A DNA stretch of 64,000 nt from positions 1,178,001-1,242,000 of the forward strand of contig NZ_CCDL010000001.1 in assembly GCF_000724085.1 (NCBI RefSeq). Reading direction: 5' to 3'. Of the stretch, positions 35,072 through 43,763 are shown piece by piece (the first letter of the stretch is position 1; the number at the start of each line of letters is the position of its first letter). Position numbers and translations under genes: made by a program. This stretch comes from Oceanobacillus manasiensis. Lineage in GTDB: Bacteria; Bacillota; Bacilli; Bacillales; Amphibacillaceae. The notes under the pieces are model-generated. The model worked only from the letters and a program-made list of their open reading frames with translations. It had not been told where the DNA came from and made no database searches.

Positions 35072-35728
35072 ATGAAATCGCGTTATTATTTAGGTTGGTT
35101 TAATCATTTTTTTCCAGAGAACCTGGTCAAGGTGCTACAAGAGGATATAACGGATCGAAAATCGCTTGTTATGATTAGTTCGAATCCGTCTCTTTATGAT
35201 GAGATTGGTTCTGCTGAACGCTCATGGCTTGATCAGGCCGGTATTACGTTTGAAGAATATCATGTGATTAATTATTGTGTACAAAAAGAAGAGGCGAAAA
35301 CGTTAATTCAACATGCTTCTGTCATTTTCTTGCTGGGTGGAAATCCGTTAAACCAGAATGAATTTTTGGTGGACTATGAGTTGTCGGATGTGATAAAAAG
35401 AAGCGGAGCTGTTGTAATGGGAGCAAGTGCTGGTGCGTTCAACATGTCCGCTAAATGGTTGTGCTCTGAAAAGCTTGGATTTAATGTTGAAACAAGCTCT
35501 GTTTACGAAGGCATAGGTCTTGACCGTTTTTCCATACTGTCTCATTTTGATCTTGAAAATAATATGTCGATGGTTCAAAACGAACTCTCTCCCTTATCGG
35601 AAGAAATGGATGTTTATGTGTCAAACAAAGATTGTGCAGTGCGTGTGAAGGGAGACAAGGTCGACATTGTAGGCAATGTGTTTTTGCTTTCTCATTCAAC
35701 GATGCAAAAATTGGATGAGACGCTGTAG
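35072..35728 (+). CDS. Peptidase E-like (S51) / class I glutamine amidotransferase-like protein
   Basis: A 218-residue protein of the S51 dipeptidase E fold. The nucleophile Ser is in MGASAGAFNMS near residue 115, preceded by IFLLGGNP, and a His in ILSHFD near residue 150 fits the catalytic set. Family members cleave Asp-Xaa dipeptides or cyanophycin. I used the ATG at 35072, with AGGGGG just upstream; a TTG at 35057 would overlap the ribosome binding site. It stands alone. Confidence 0.82.
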   Translation: MKSRYYLGWFNHFFPENLVKVLQEDITDRKSLVMISSNPSLYDEIGSAERSWLDQAGITFEEYHVINYCVQKEEAKTLIQHASVIFLLGGNPLNQNEFLVDYELSDVIKRSGAVVMGASAGAFNMSAKWLCSEKLGFNVETSSVYEGIGLDRFSILSHFDLENNMSMVQNELSPLSEEMDVYVSNKDCAVRVKGDKVDIVGNVFLLSHSTMQKLDETL

Positions 35729-35969
35729 TTATAGTGAATGCTATGATGCTTTTTAGCTGTTTTATGTAACTATTCACGTCTTGATAATTCTTTTCATATA
35801 CCCAATTCCGAAGTTCCTCTCTCCGTAAATGTTGACCATACCAATCTATTTAAAGCTCCAATCTCTCTAAGAGCCATTATAGTACACAAATAGTTTTCAC
35901 GAAATTAGTGCAACATAAAGGAAAAACTTATATACTAATCATCAATCAGAGAGATAAAGGAAGTGCGAT

Positions 35970-36860
35970 ATGAGAGATTTTGGACTCATGGTACTGGGTA
36001 CTTTTTTCTTTGCTTTTTCAGTAGCTATATTTGCAATGCCTAACTCGCTTGCGGAGGGCGGTATCCCCGGGCTATCCCTCTTACTTTACTTTGGGTTAGG
36101 TTGGTCTCCTGCATTGGTGACTTTTCTTGCAAATGGGTTTATTTTATTAATTGGTTATCGTTACTTACCCAATGCGATGATAATAAAATCGATTGCTGCG
36201 ATTTCATTATTTTCTCTATTTCTGTTTCTGATGGAGGATTTAGGATCTGCGATGGGTGATCCTCTTCTTGCTGCCCTTTATGCTGGGGTATTCACTGGAA
36301 TTGGTTTTGGTTTCGTTTTTCGTTCGGGAAGTACGATTGGTGGAACGTCCACAATTGCAAAAATGCTAAATTACAAATTTGGCTGGGAACTAACAACTGT
36401 AAACTTTGTCCTAGATGCATTAGTTGTGACAGGTGGAGTATTAGTTATTGGTCCAATCTTAACATTATACACTGTAGTGGCTTTGTTTATTGGAAAACGA
36501 GTGACGGACTACGTCTTAGAAGGGTTTGAGTCCAAAAAGATCGTTCATATATTCTCAGATTACAGCGAATCAGTAGCTCGCTCTATCCGAGGGAATCTTG
36601 GTGCCCATACAACGATTTTGGAAGGTAAAAATGATGAAAATGGAAAAGACGAGAATCTGATTTATGTGGTCATTCCAAAACAGCAATTGTTTTATTTAAA
36701 AAAATTGGTTCGTGAGGTCGATGACGAGGCGTTTACTGTTGTAAATACAGTAAAGGATGTGAGTGGTGGCTCGTTTGCAAAAGCTCATTATCCAACACAG
36801 AAAACATTTAGTAGTACAAAGAAAGAAAAGCAGTACTATAGAAAAGAAGCTGAAGGATGA
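35970..36860 (+). CDS. YitT family membrane protein (DUF161/DUF2179)
   Basis: A 296-residue protein with five to six membrane segments in the first 200 residues (including GSTIGGTSTIAKML, a conserved glycine-rich block) and a soluble C-terminal DUF2179 domain (KIVHIFSDYSESVARSI). Its role is not established; some members are linked to transport. AAGGAAGTG precedes the ATG. It is followed after 13 bases by an NTF2-like gene, so the two may be cotranscribed. Confidence 0.85.
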   Translation: MRDFGLMVLGTFFFAFSVAIFAMPNSLAEGGIPGLSLLLYFGLGWSPALVTFLANGFILLIGYRYLPNAMIIKSIAAISLFSLFLFLMEDLGSAMGDPLLAALYAGVFTGIGFGFVFRSGSTIGGTSTIAKMLNYKFGWELTTVNFVLDALVVTGGVLVIGPILTLYTVVALFIGKRVTDYVLEGFESKKIVHIFSDYSESVARSIRGNLGAHTTILEGKNDENGKDENLIYVVIPKQQLFYLKKLVREVDDEAFTVVNTVKDVSGGSFAKAHYPTQKTFSSTKKEKQYYRKEAEG

Positions 36861-36873
36861 GGAGGAATAGAAT

Positions 36874-37323
36874 ATGAATAATTCATTTCAAGTTGAAATA
36901 AAGAGTCTTTACCAAAAACTAATAGATACATGGAACAATCGAGATGCAGAAGGAATGGCTGCACAATTCGCAGTACAAGGAGTCCAAATTGGTTTTGATG
37001 GAAGTAAGGTAATTGGAAGAGAGGAAATCTTATCGCACCTCGAACCTATCTTTGAAAACCATCCTACTGCTCCTTTTATAACGAAAGTTAAAGATATTCG
37101 TGCATTGGGGTCGGAGGCTGCAATTTTGCATGCTATTGCAGGGATGATTCCACCTGGAAAAACAGAAATTGAGCCCTCGGTAAATGCTCATCAAACGCTG
37201 GTTGCAGTTAAGAAAAATAATGCATGGCAAGTCGAGCTCTTTCAAGATACTCCTGCTCAATTTCATGGGAGACCTGAATTAGTTAAGCAAATGACAGATG
37301 AGCTAAACCAATTAATTAAATAA
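36874..37323 (+). CDS. SnoaL/DUF4440-like (SgcJ/EcaC type) NTF2-fold protein
   Basis: A 149-residue protein with the NTF2 fold: an N-terminal helix (LYQKLIDTWNNRDAEGMAAQF), a GREEILSHLEPIF block and the C-terminal sheet QTLVAVKKNNAWQVELFQDT. Such proteins are small-molecule-binding or enzymatic without a common reaction; the SgcJ/EcaC label is only a family name. GGAGGAAT precedes the ATG, 13 bases after the YitT-type gene. Confidence 0.8.
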   Translation: MNNSFQVEIKSLYQKLIDTWNNRDAEGMAAQFAVQGVQIGFDGSKVIGREEILSHLEPIFENHPTAPFITKVKDIRALGSEAAILHAIAGMIPPGKTEIEPSVNAHQTLVAVKKNNAWQVELFQDTPAQFHGRPELVKQMTDELNQLIK

Positions 37324-37635
37324 CTAATGACGTAGCTTCTTTAAATGGCCACAAAAACGGGGATTACAAATGTAACGCAAACACATCTTAATAATTATTT
37401 TTGTAGATCCAATCTCAAAATACCTCGTTCCATATATGCTGCCCACACTCCTCGGAGCAAGCTCTTTGGGGTGAATGGTATAAGCCAGGTCCTTTCTAGC
37501 TTTTAAGAGCTCCTCTTTCGTCAAAATAATGCCCTCGTTATCTTAATAAAAAATACCTCTTTTCAACATAATGACCTTCTACTGGAAGTGGTGCTATATC
37601 ATGGTAAAAAGATCTTTCTTCCTTATTAATTGGCA
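37324..37635 (-). pseudogene. Broken minus-strand gene, unrecognised
   Basis: Two open pieces in different frames are visible on the minus strand. The first (from about 37635) reads MPINKEERSFYHDIAPLPVEG and ends at a stop. The second (37324-37524) reads MTKEELLKARKDLAYTIHPK and on. Both look like real protein but are separated by a stop and frame change. I do not recognise the family. Confidence 0.35.
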
Positions 37636-37860
37636 TGACTAGCCCTCCTAAATTTTTAGTATTGTTTTTAGTAACATATTTACAGTATGACACCTATGAA
37701 GCATCCATTTTCTACGCCCAATCACCCCTGTCTTCAATTCCGCCTCGCCTGCTGCTAGTACGTGTATCAAATCAGAAAAGATGAGTATAGATTACTAGAT
37801 TGTCGAATATAGATTATTATATTTGTAAGATGGATAAGTGGGCAGGAGGGGGAGAGCCCC

Positions 37861-39096
37861 ATGAAATTACGAGAGAACAGGAGCTTTGTTCGTTTTTGGA
37901 TTGCATCGACCACTTCAAGCTTTGGTACATATATCACAACACTGGCTCTACAAGTATTAGTCGTTAGTAATATGGGAGGCAGTGCTGTTCATGTTGGCTG
38001 GGTTTCAGCATCTAGATGGATTCCGTACGTTCTTTTGGGGTTAATAGCGGGAGTTTTAATTGACCGTTTTCACCGCAAGACTGTACTGGTGATAACAGAT
38101 ATGGGGCGCGGCATTATCCTTACCTTCATTTGCTTATTGTCTATCACAGGCGTAATCAGTATTGGCTGGCTAATGTTCCTGCTGGTGCTTTTTGGTGCCT
38201 TGTCTCTTTTTCATGATAGTGCCTACCAGTCCTTTGTGCCACAATTGGTTCCACGCCGTTTATTAACTCGTGCGAATGCACGGTTAGAACAAAGTTCAGC
38301 TGTTGCGGAAACAAGTGGTCCGGCTATTGGAGGAGGACTTGTCTCCTTAATCGGGGCCCCATTTGCTCTTCTTTTTGATGCCTTATCCTATCTGTTTTCA
38401 GGTGTATTAATGGCATCGATTAAACATCAGCCCTTAAAAAAAATGAAGACTGGACCACTTGGTCAGCAAATCAAGGAAGGTTTACGATGGGTCTACCAAC
38501 ACCAATACCTTCGCACACTCGCTTTAAATACACACGCCTGGTTTCTCTTTCATAGCATGACGATAACGATCCTCGTATCGATTGTTTTAATTGAGCTTGG
38601 CTTTGATGCCTCCCTTCTCGGGTATATCCTTGCCGCAGCGGGTGTTGGTGCTGTCGCTGGAACCTCTCTATCTCCGCGATTTGGTGTGCGCTTTGGAGTC
38701 GGGCGTGCTATGGCCTTTTCTCGAATTCTCTATGGTCCAGCAGTTATCCTGATGGTTCTGGCTCCAGCAGTTAACAACGCTGACTCGCACTATATAGCTC
38801 TCCTTTTTGTGGTTTTAGGGCAGCTCTTTTATGGCTTTGCCATGGGAATCGAGGGCCCTCTTGAAATGGGATATCGGCAGTATGTCACGCCATCTCAACT
38901 GCAAGGTCGCATGAATGCCACACTGCGATCCATCAACCGTAGTGCCGTCGTTATCGGCGCACCACTAGGAGGTGCCCTTGCTGATGGACTAGGTTTCACA
39001 ACGGCATTATGGATTTCGATAACTGGACTTACTTTATGTGGGCTATGGTTCAGTCTCTCACCAATGCGAAATGCTCGAATAGAAGATGACGATTAG
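37861..39096 (+). CDS. MFS transporter (exporter type)
   Basis: A 411-residue major facilitator with about 12 membrane segments. The loop after segment 2 reads GVLIDRFHRKTVLVITDMGRG, a clear MFS motif A, and the general layout resembles the enterobactin/macrolide exporter group. The substrate is unknown. The gene is richer in GC than its neighbours by eye, and a GGAGGGGGAG ribosome binding site precedes the ATG. It converges with a sigma-factor-like gene 19 bases downstream. Confidence 0.85.
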   Translation: MKLRENRSFVRFWIASTTSSFGTYITTLALQVLVVSNMGGSAVHVGWVSASRWIPYVLLGLIAGVLIDRFHRKTVLVITDMGRGIILTFICLLSITGVISIGWLMFLLVLFGALSLFHDSAYQSFVPQLVPRRLLTRANARLEQSSAVAETSGPAIGGGLVSLIGAPFALLFDALSYLFSGVLMASIKHQPLKKMKTGPLGQQIKEGLRWVYQHQYLRTLALNTHAWFLFHSMTITILVSIVLIELGFDASLLGYILAAAGVGAVAGTSLSPRFGVRFGVGRAMAFSRILYGPAVILMVLAPAVNNADSHYIALLFVVLGQLFYGFAMGIEGPLEMGYRQYVTPSQLQGRMNATLRSINRSAVVIGAPLGGALADGLGFTTALWISITGLTLCGLWFSLSPMRNARIEDDD

Positions 39097-39115
39097 ATAA
39101 TAAAGGGCTGACTCA

Positions 39116-39622
39116 CTACATAAGCAAAAAGTCGTGCGTTCCTCTTAATTTTTTCCTCGCTTGTTTCGCCCAGCTCTTCACAGCCTCAATGTTAACATTT
39201 TCCTGTTTGGCAATTTCTTTAAGTGGCATTTCCATTAGAACGGCATGATAAAACCATTTCCATTGCTTTTCTGTAAGGATGGATTTTATTTCATTTAATA
39301 GTTGTGGGACTTCGTTATACGTTATGGGGGCAGTGGTTTTGGGTAATAAAGGAGCTTGCTGCTGAAGATAGGTGGTTATTTTCATAGATTCGTTCGTTTG
39401 CTTTCGAAGCATATCGATGAGTTTATTGCGGATGGTGTAATTGAAGTAAGTGGCCATCGGGCCTTTGTCGGGGTTGTACTTTTCATAGGCCTGCCACATG
39501 GCGATCAGGCCTTCTTGGTAGTATTCCTTGTGGGGGTCATGAAGGTTAAGCTTGTGGATGTGGTAATGGATGCGTCGCTTGTTCTGTTCGTAAATTTCTT
39601 CAAAGGTATAGGGTTTTGACAT
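39116..39622 (-). CDS. Sigma-70 family RNA polymerase sigma factor
   Basis: A 168-residue sigma-factor-like protein. Region 2 is visible as HDPHKEYYQEGLIAMWQAYEK and GPMATYFNYTIRNKLIDMLRK, and region 4 as ILTEKQWKWFYHAVLMEM followed by KEIAKQENVNIEAVKSWAKQ. This type is found in Bacilli, sometimes in phage-like regions (PBSX Xpf type) or as small alternative sigma factors. The ATG has GGAGGC upstream. It is followed upstream by the XRE-type gene on the same strand, 76 bases apart, so they may form one unit. Confidence 0.82.
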   Translation of the reverse strand: MSKPYTFEEIYEQNKRRIHYHIHKLNLHDPHKEYYQEGLIAMWQAYEKYNPDKGPMATYFNYTIRNKLIDMLRKQTNESMKITTYLQQQAPLLPKTTAPITYNEVPQLLNEIKSILTEKQWKWFYHAVLMEMPLKEIAKQENVNIEAVKSWAKQARKKLRGTHDFLLM

Positions 39623-39697
39623 GAAATGCCTCCTTTAGTGGATTAGAGAGGGGGAGGATGTCATTTCTACCTTGATGGGGAAGGGAGAGCGGGGATG

Positions 39698-40081
39698 CTA
39701 GTCTTCTTTCTTTGCTGCTTGCTGAACTTGCCGGTAGAAGTACTCGTGAAGGTCTTGTAATTCCTTTTTTCCCAGAAGGGACCAACTGTTTACATCTGTT
39801 AGGAATGGTGTCTTAAGCCCTGCTTCTTCCAAGAGGTCAAGGATTTCTTTTACGTCGTGGTAGTTCTTTAGATATGCTGGTTCTTTGTCTCGCAGAAGCA
39901 TTTCAATGGGTACTTGAAAAAAGTCTGCTATCCTAACAAGCGTTACCAAGGAAGGATCAATATCTTCTCGTTCATATTTTCCAAATGTGTTCTTGGAAAA
40001 CCCCAATTTAAAGCTCATCTCTTGCTGCGTATACCCAGCTTTTTCGCGAAGATTTTCTAATTTTAAACCTAACCCTTCCAC
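39698..40081 (-). CDS. XRE-family helix-turn-helix regulator
   Basis: A 127-residue protein with an N-terminal XRE/Cro helix-turn-helix (NLREKAGYTQQEMSFKLGFSKNTFGKYE) and a C-terminal helical part of about 60 residues. I chose the GTG at 40079-40081, with GAGAGG upstream; the open frame extends 12 codons further. The region in front holds a palindrome that is a plausible autoregulatory operator. Confidence 0.78.
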   Translation of the reverse strand: MEGLGLKLENLREKAGYTQQEMSFKLGFSKNTFGKYEREDIDPSLVTLVRIADFFQVPIEMLLRDKEPAYLKNYHDVKEILDLLEEAGLKTPFLTDVNSWSLLGKKELQDLHEYFYRQVQQAAKKED

Positions 40082-40133
40082 TGTAAACACCTCTCTATCG
40101 CCTAGAAAATACCACAAAAAATTCGGATAATAG

Positions 40134-40161
40134 GAAAAACACCCAATTTGGGTGTTTTTTG
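40134..40161. promoter_or_regulatory. Palindrome upstream of the XRE gene, candidate operator
   Basis: AAAAACACCCAA is followed directly by its inverse TTGGGTGTTTTT with one base between. An outer pair ACCACAAAAAA/TTTTTTGTGGT surrounds it, and GGGTGTTTT occurs again at 40172-40180. It could be a binding site of the XRE-type protein or a bidirectional terminator. Confidence 0.45.
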
Positions 40162-40485
40162 TGGTTTAGGTGGGTGTTTTGGGTGTGATAGAGGATGGAA
40201 GAAGGTAGGAATTTTGTATTCTATCTCTTTTAAATCTTTTCAGGATATATCTGAAGTTTTTCGGAGCGGGCTTTATTTGTGGGGAATGATGTTATATTTC
40301 AAAAATTTTATGGGGGCTAGTCAATAGCAGAGCTAACATATTAGAATTAGAAGGTGCAAATAATCAGGGAGAGATTTTGAAGTAGCATTTAAGAGGGAAA
40401 TCTAGATACAATGTAATCAATCTAGCTAAAATCATGAAGCGAGCATTGTAAGTATTATTTTCCTATGTACTAGTGAGGTGTGAAT
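40162..40485. other. Intergenic stretch
   Basis: No gene was recognised. It contains the second GGGTGTTTT copies and the leader of the next gene with GAGGTG at 40475-40480. Confidence 0.4.
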
Positions 40486-41049
40486 ATGTTAAAGAATAAT
40501 ACCACAACAGCCGAGAAGATAGTTTATAAAAGGGCTGCGGAGTGGTTAGTAAGAAACTACAGTGCAATAAAATTAATGGATCCTGAATCTATACATACCT
40601 TCCAAAGTAGTACGAATTTTATTCAAGGTTTCGTGTATAGATGCCTAAGGTCCGCTGCGAAAGAAACTTTAGATCTTAATTATAATTGGAATCGTATTGG
40701 GGTACATAAATATATTACCCCGATATCGTTAGAGAGGTATGAAAGTAGTAAAAAAACTTCTTACATAAAGGAACACGTAGTATGCAAAAACATATATTTC
40801 AAGGACATAATAAACGAATTAAAAAAAGAGTCGCCGGATGAAGACACTATCGGTAACAGATTATTAAAGTATTACTTTACAGCTCTTATAACTAAAGAAG
40901 AAGATAAAAGATTAGATGAAAAAGGGCTCAGAAGGGTAATGTGTGTTAATGAGGAATGGGATTATGAAAGTCTGTTTATTAGGTATGAAACGGCAGGAAT
41001 CGAATTAGTAGAAAATCCATACTATGTTTTAAAGAAACAGGACAGGTAG
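40486..41049 (+). CDS. Hypothetical protein
   Basis: A 187-residue soluble protein with no recognised domain. A central part reads FIQGFVYRCLRSAAKETLD and a later part GLRRVMCVNEEWDYES. I chose the ATG at 40486, with GAGGTG 5 bases upstream. Codon use is AT-rich like the neighbours. It is followed by broken coding sequence. Confidence 0.5.
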   Translation: MLKNNTTTAEKIVYKRAAEWLVRNYSAIKLMDPESIHTFQSSTNFIQGFVYRCLRSAAKETLDLNYNWNRIGVHKYITPISLERYESSKKTSYIKEHVVCKNIYFKDIINELKKESPDEDTIGNRLLKYYFTALITKEEDKRLDEKGLRRVMCVNEEWDYESLFIRYETAGIELVENPYYVLKKQDR

Positions 41050-41081
41050 AATCTATAAATATAGATTCTTGGAGTACCATG

Positions 41082-41417
41082 CAGTCAACATGGATGATCA
41101 GGAACCACTGGAGAATGCTGTATAGGTTAAAGAAGTCGAAGTATATGAGCAATTGCTGAAATTTATGTTTGGCAATGTAGAAACGAGAGATGAATTTTTC
41201 TATAGTTGTGGGATGAATTGGATTGTTGAGTTAATTCAAGATGATCGTTATAAGGGACTCTTGACTAAACATGAGTTCATTTCACTTTTGTTAGAAGTGG
41301 CACTGGAGCTGGCGTGATGATATTGAGCAAGTATTTGCTGAGGGGGTATCAGCTTATTATCGAATAATGGATGAAAGGGAAACACCAACAATTAAATGGA
41401 CTTACATCGAATGTTGA
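41082..41417 (+). pseudogene. Broken gene, unrecognised
   Basis: Two open pieces in different frames: YEQLLKFMFGNVETRDEFF and on to EVALELA-stop (41143-41317), then DIEQVFAEGVSAYYRIMDE and on (about 41319-41417) in the next frame. An earlier in-frame stop lies at about 41125. It looks like one gene broken by a frameshift and a nonsense change. I do not recognise the family. Confidence 0.45.
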
Positions 41418-41430
41418 AGGAAAGATACCA

Positions 41431-41610
41431 ATGGAGCAATTATTTGAGGAACAAATAGAACTTCCTTTCATTCAATCAGTATCCATGACGGATGGAATGA
41501 AGTCTGTAATGGTCGATGAAGTTTACTATGTAGAATTTGAAAAGGAATTTTTAGATGATGTTTCAAAAGATTTACAACATGGAACTAAATCTGGATTAGC
41601 GAATTATTAA
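41431..41610 (+). CDS. Small acidic hypothetical protein (weak call)
   Basis: A 59-residue frame starting at an ATG with AAGGAAAG 7 bases upstream; the frame is open from an ATG at 41371. The protein is acidic and has no recognised domain. It may be part of the broken gene before it. Confidence 0.35.
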   Translation: MEQLFEEQIELPFIQSVSMTDGMKSVMVDEVYYVEFEKEFLDDVSKDLQHGTKSGLANY

Positions 41611-41664
41611 ATTAACGGGGGATTATCTGTAATAAGGATGAGTTCCTTTTTTTGTGCAGTATAG

Positions 41665-41697
41665 AAGACGATCACTTTTTGGGTGGTCGTCTTTTTT
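41665..41697 (+). terminator. Terminator, copy 1 of the AGACGATCA repeat
   Basis: AAGACGATCACTT and GGTGGTCGTCTT form a hairpin followed by TTTTT. Nearly the same sequence occurs at 51597 and 55045. Confidence 0.75.
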
Positions 41698-41852
41698 AGT
41701 TGGCCTATATTAATAACTCTAGCATGTTGAACAGTATGGTTGTAACAAGAGTTGTTAGATTTTTCTACAAATAATCTCTATTTTTTACTATAAAAATGAA
41801 GTAAATACAATAAAAAAAGTAACGACCTACATATAATTGTAACACCCCCTTA

Positions 41853-41866
41853 TAAAACCGCTTTCA
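41853..41866 (-). promoter_or_regulatory. Candidate catabolite-response (cre) site
   Basis: On the minus strand this reads TGAAAGCGGTTTTA, matching the cre consensus TGWAARCGYTWWCA in its first eight positions. It lies about 290 bases before the symporter gene, where CcpA control of a glycoside locus would be expected. Confidence 0.4.
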
Positions 41867-41961
41867 AACAGTTTATTAATAAGTGCTATATAAGGTAGGG
41901 AAATAGATCACATTGATAGCTTTACTTTTTTGATAGAAGGATCAGATTATACAGCTAATAT

Positions 41962-41982
41962 TGTAAACAAGCGCTCTTTACA
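41962..41982. promoter_or_regulatory. Inverted repeat, candidate operator
   Basis: TGTAAA and TTTACA are separated by 9 bases with a central GCGC. It lies 170 bases before the symporter start. Confidence 0.35.
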
Positions 41983-42154
41983 GTACAGTTTAATGATCAG
42001 AAAAGAGTAGTGAACAAGAAGGAAGCAAATTATGAAACGATTGTGTGTGAAACTCGTTTCATAATTGAAATAACGTTATATAACATAGGTGGGCTGCGCA
42101 TAAGTAAAGACAATATGAAGAAGTAGAACGACAAAAAATTGGGGGAAATAAAAA

Positions 42155-43570
42155 ATGCAAACACAAAAATCAGAACCACAATTAAATAATTTAAACGGCG
42201 GAGCAACACGCCCGTTTGGTTACAAAGATAAATTTGGGTATTTGTTAGGTGATTTTGGTAACGATTTCACTTTCATACTTGTTAGTGGTTATCTTATGGT
42301 ATTTTATACCGATATCTTCGGCCTGAACCCTGCAGCAGTCGGAACACTCTTCATGGTTGCTCGCTTCTGGGATGCTATAACAGACGTCTTATTAGGGCGT
42401 TTTATTGATTCAAGAAAAAATACTAAAAATGGGAAGTTCAAGCCATGGATTGCGAGGATGTCACTTCCAGTTGTGATTTCATGTGTCTTACTGTTTTTAC
42501 CTATTGGAGGAATGAACGACGGATTTTTACTTGCGTATGCTTATGTAACCTACATTTTATATGGAATGATGTATACCGGGGTAAATATTCCGTATGGTTC
42601 CATGGCTGCGGTGATTTCTGGAGATTCTGTTCACCGAACTTCTCTTTCAGGTTGGAGAACAATGGGGGCGACATCAGCAAACCTGGCTATTAATGCCTTA
42701 GCACCACTTATTATATTCGTGGATAATGAGTTATCTGCGAACCGCGTATTCATGATTACGGTAGTGTTTGCAGTATTAGCGTTTGCTTGTTATGTGGGCT
42801 GTGTGAAATTAACGCAAGAGAGAATCGTCAACCCGGAGAGCAAACCAGGAGAAAAAAGTATCCTTAAAACGCTTAAAGGGATTGGGAAAAACGTTCCATT
42901 TATCACCATATTAATTGCGTCATTATTATTTATGATGAATATGTTATTAGTTATGACGGTAAATGTTTATTTATTTAAAGATTACTTTGGCAGTGCAGGT
43001 GTAATGAGTATATTTGGCTTATTACAAGGTGGAACGACGTTCTTAGCAATGCCAACATTAGCAAAACTGGTTAAGAAATTTGGTAAGAAAGAAGTTGGAC
43101 TGGCTGGATTGTTTATCGCAGGGTTCATATATGTTCTCTTATTCTTTATACAAGGCATTAGCTTAGTTCCATTCCTTGTAATATACTCAATCGGTTTGAT
43201 CGGCTTTTCTTACTATAATTTAATCTTGTGGGCCTATGTTACAGATGCCCTTGATTATCAGGAATATTTAGTAGGTACACGTGAGGACGGAACGGTTTAT
43301 GCCGTATTCACTTTTGTACGAAAAATTGGATCTGCTTTAGCAGGAGGGCTTGGAGGTTTTGCGCTTGCTTATATTGGATATAAATCAGGTGCTCCATCCC
43401 AAACAGAAGAAGTAAAAGATGGCATCTATATGCTTGGGACACTCGTACCAGGTCTGATTTATTTGCTAGTATTCTTTATCCTATTCTTCTTCTATCCGTT
43501 AAATAAGAAACGTACAGAAGAGTTCTCAGCAGAATTAGCGGAGAGAAGAGCAAACAAAGCAAATCAATAA
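42155..43570 (+). CDS. GPH-family glycoside:cation symporter
   Basis: A 471-residue transporter of the glycoside-pentoside-hexuronide family with about 12 membrane segments. The N-terminal FGYKDKFGYLLGDFGNDFTF and the first-loop VARFWDAITDVLLGRFIDSR are family hallmarks, as is the late WAYVTDALDYQEYLVGTREDG. It imports an oligosaccharide or glycoside with sodium or protons. It is the first gene of a locus with a cytosolic GH3 enzyme and a cytosolic sulfatase, so a sulfated glycoside is a good guess for the substrate. GGGGG precedes the ATG. Confidence 0.9.
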   Translation: MQTQKSEPQLNNLNGGATRPFGYKDKFGYLLGDFGNDFTFILVSGYLMVFYTDIFGLNPAAVGTLFMVARFWDAITDVLLGRFIDSRKNTKNGKFKPWIARMSLPVVISCVLLFLPIGGMNDGFLLAYAYVTYILYGMMYTGVNIPYGSMAAVISGDSVHRTSLSGWRTMGATSANLAINALAPLIIFVDNELSANRVFMITVVFAVLAFACYVGCVKLTQERIVNPESKPGEKSILKTLKGIGKNVPFITILIASLLFMMNMLLVMTVNVYLFKDYFGSAGVMSIFGLLQGGTTFLAMPTLAKLVKKFGKKEVGLAGLFIAGFIYVLLFFIQGISLVPFLVIYSIGLIGFSYYNLILWAYVTDALDYQEYLVGTREDGTVYAVFTFVRKIGSALAGGLGGFALAYIGYKSGAPSQTEEVKDGIYMLGTLVPGLIYLLVFFILFFFYPLNKKRTEEFSAELAERRANKANQ

Positions 43571-43763
43571 TAAATATTGGCATCTTGCGAGTGACGATGC
43601 AGATGACACGGCAAAAGTGAAAAGTTTATTTCCGGGCCCTGAAGGCATTTCGAAATAGACATGAAAATAATACTAAAATCAATAATTTATTCCCAGAAAC
43701 CTTTTTAGTAAAAGGCTAAGATTATATACAGAATGATTAATGCAAAATTTGGAGGGTTGTAAA

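Larger units (their letters stand above)
41611..42154. other. Intergenic region before the sulfated-glycoside locus
   Basis: No gene. It contains a degenerate copy of the dispersed motif at about 41614-41638, the terminator repeat at 41665, a cre-like site at 41853 and an inverted repeat at 41962. It must hold the promoter of the symporter operon. Confidence 0.5.
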
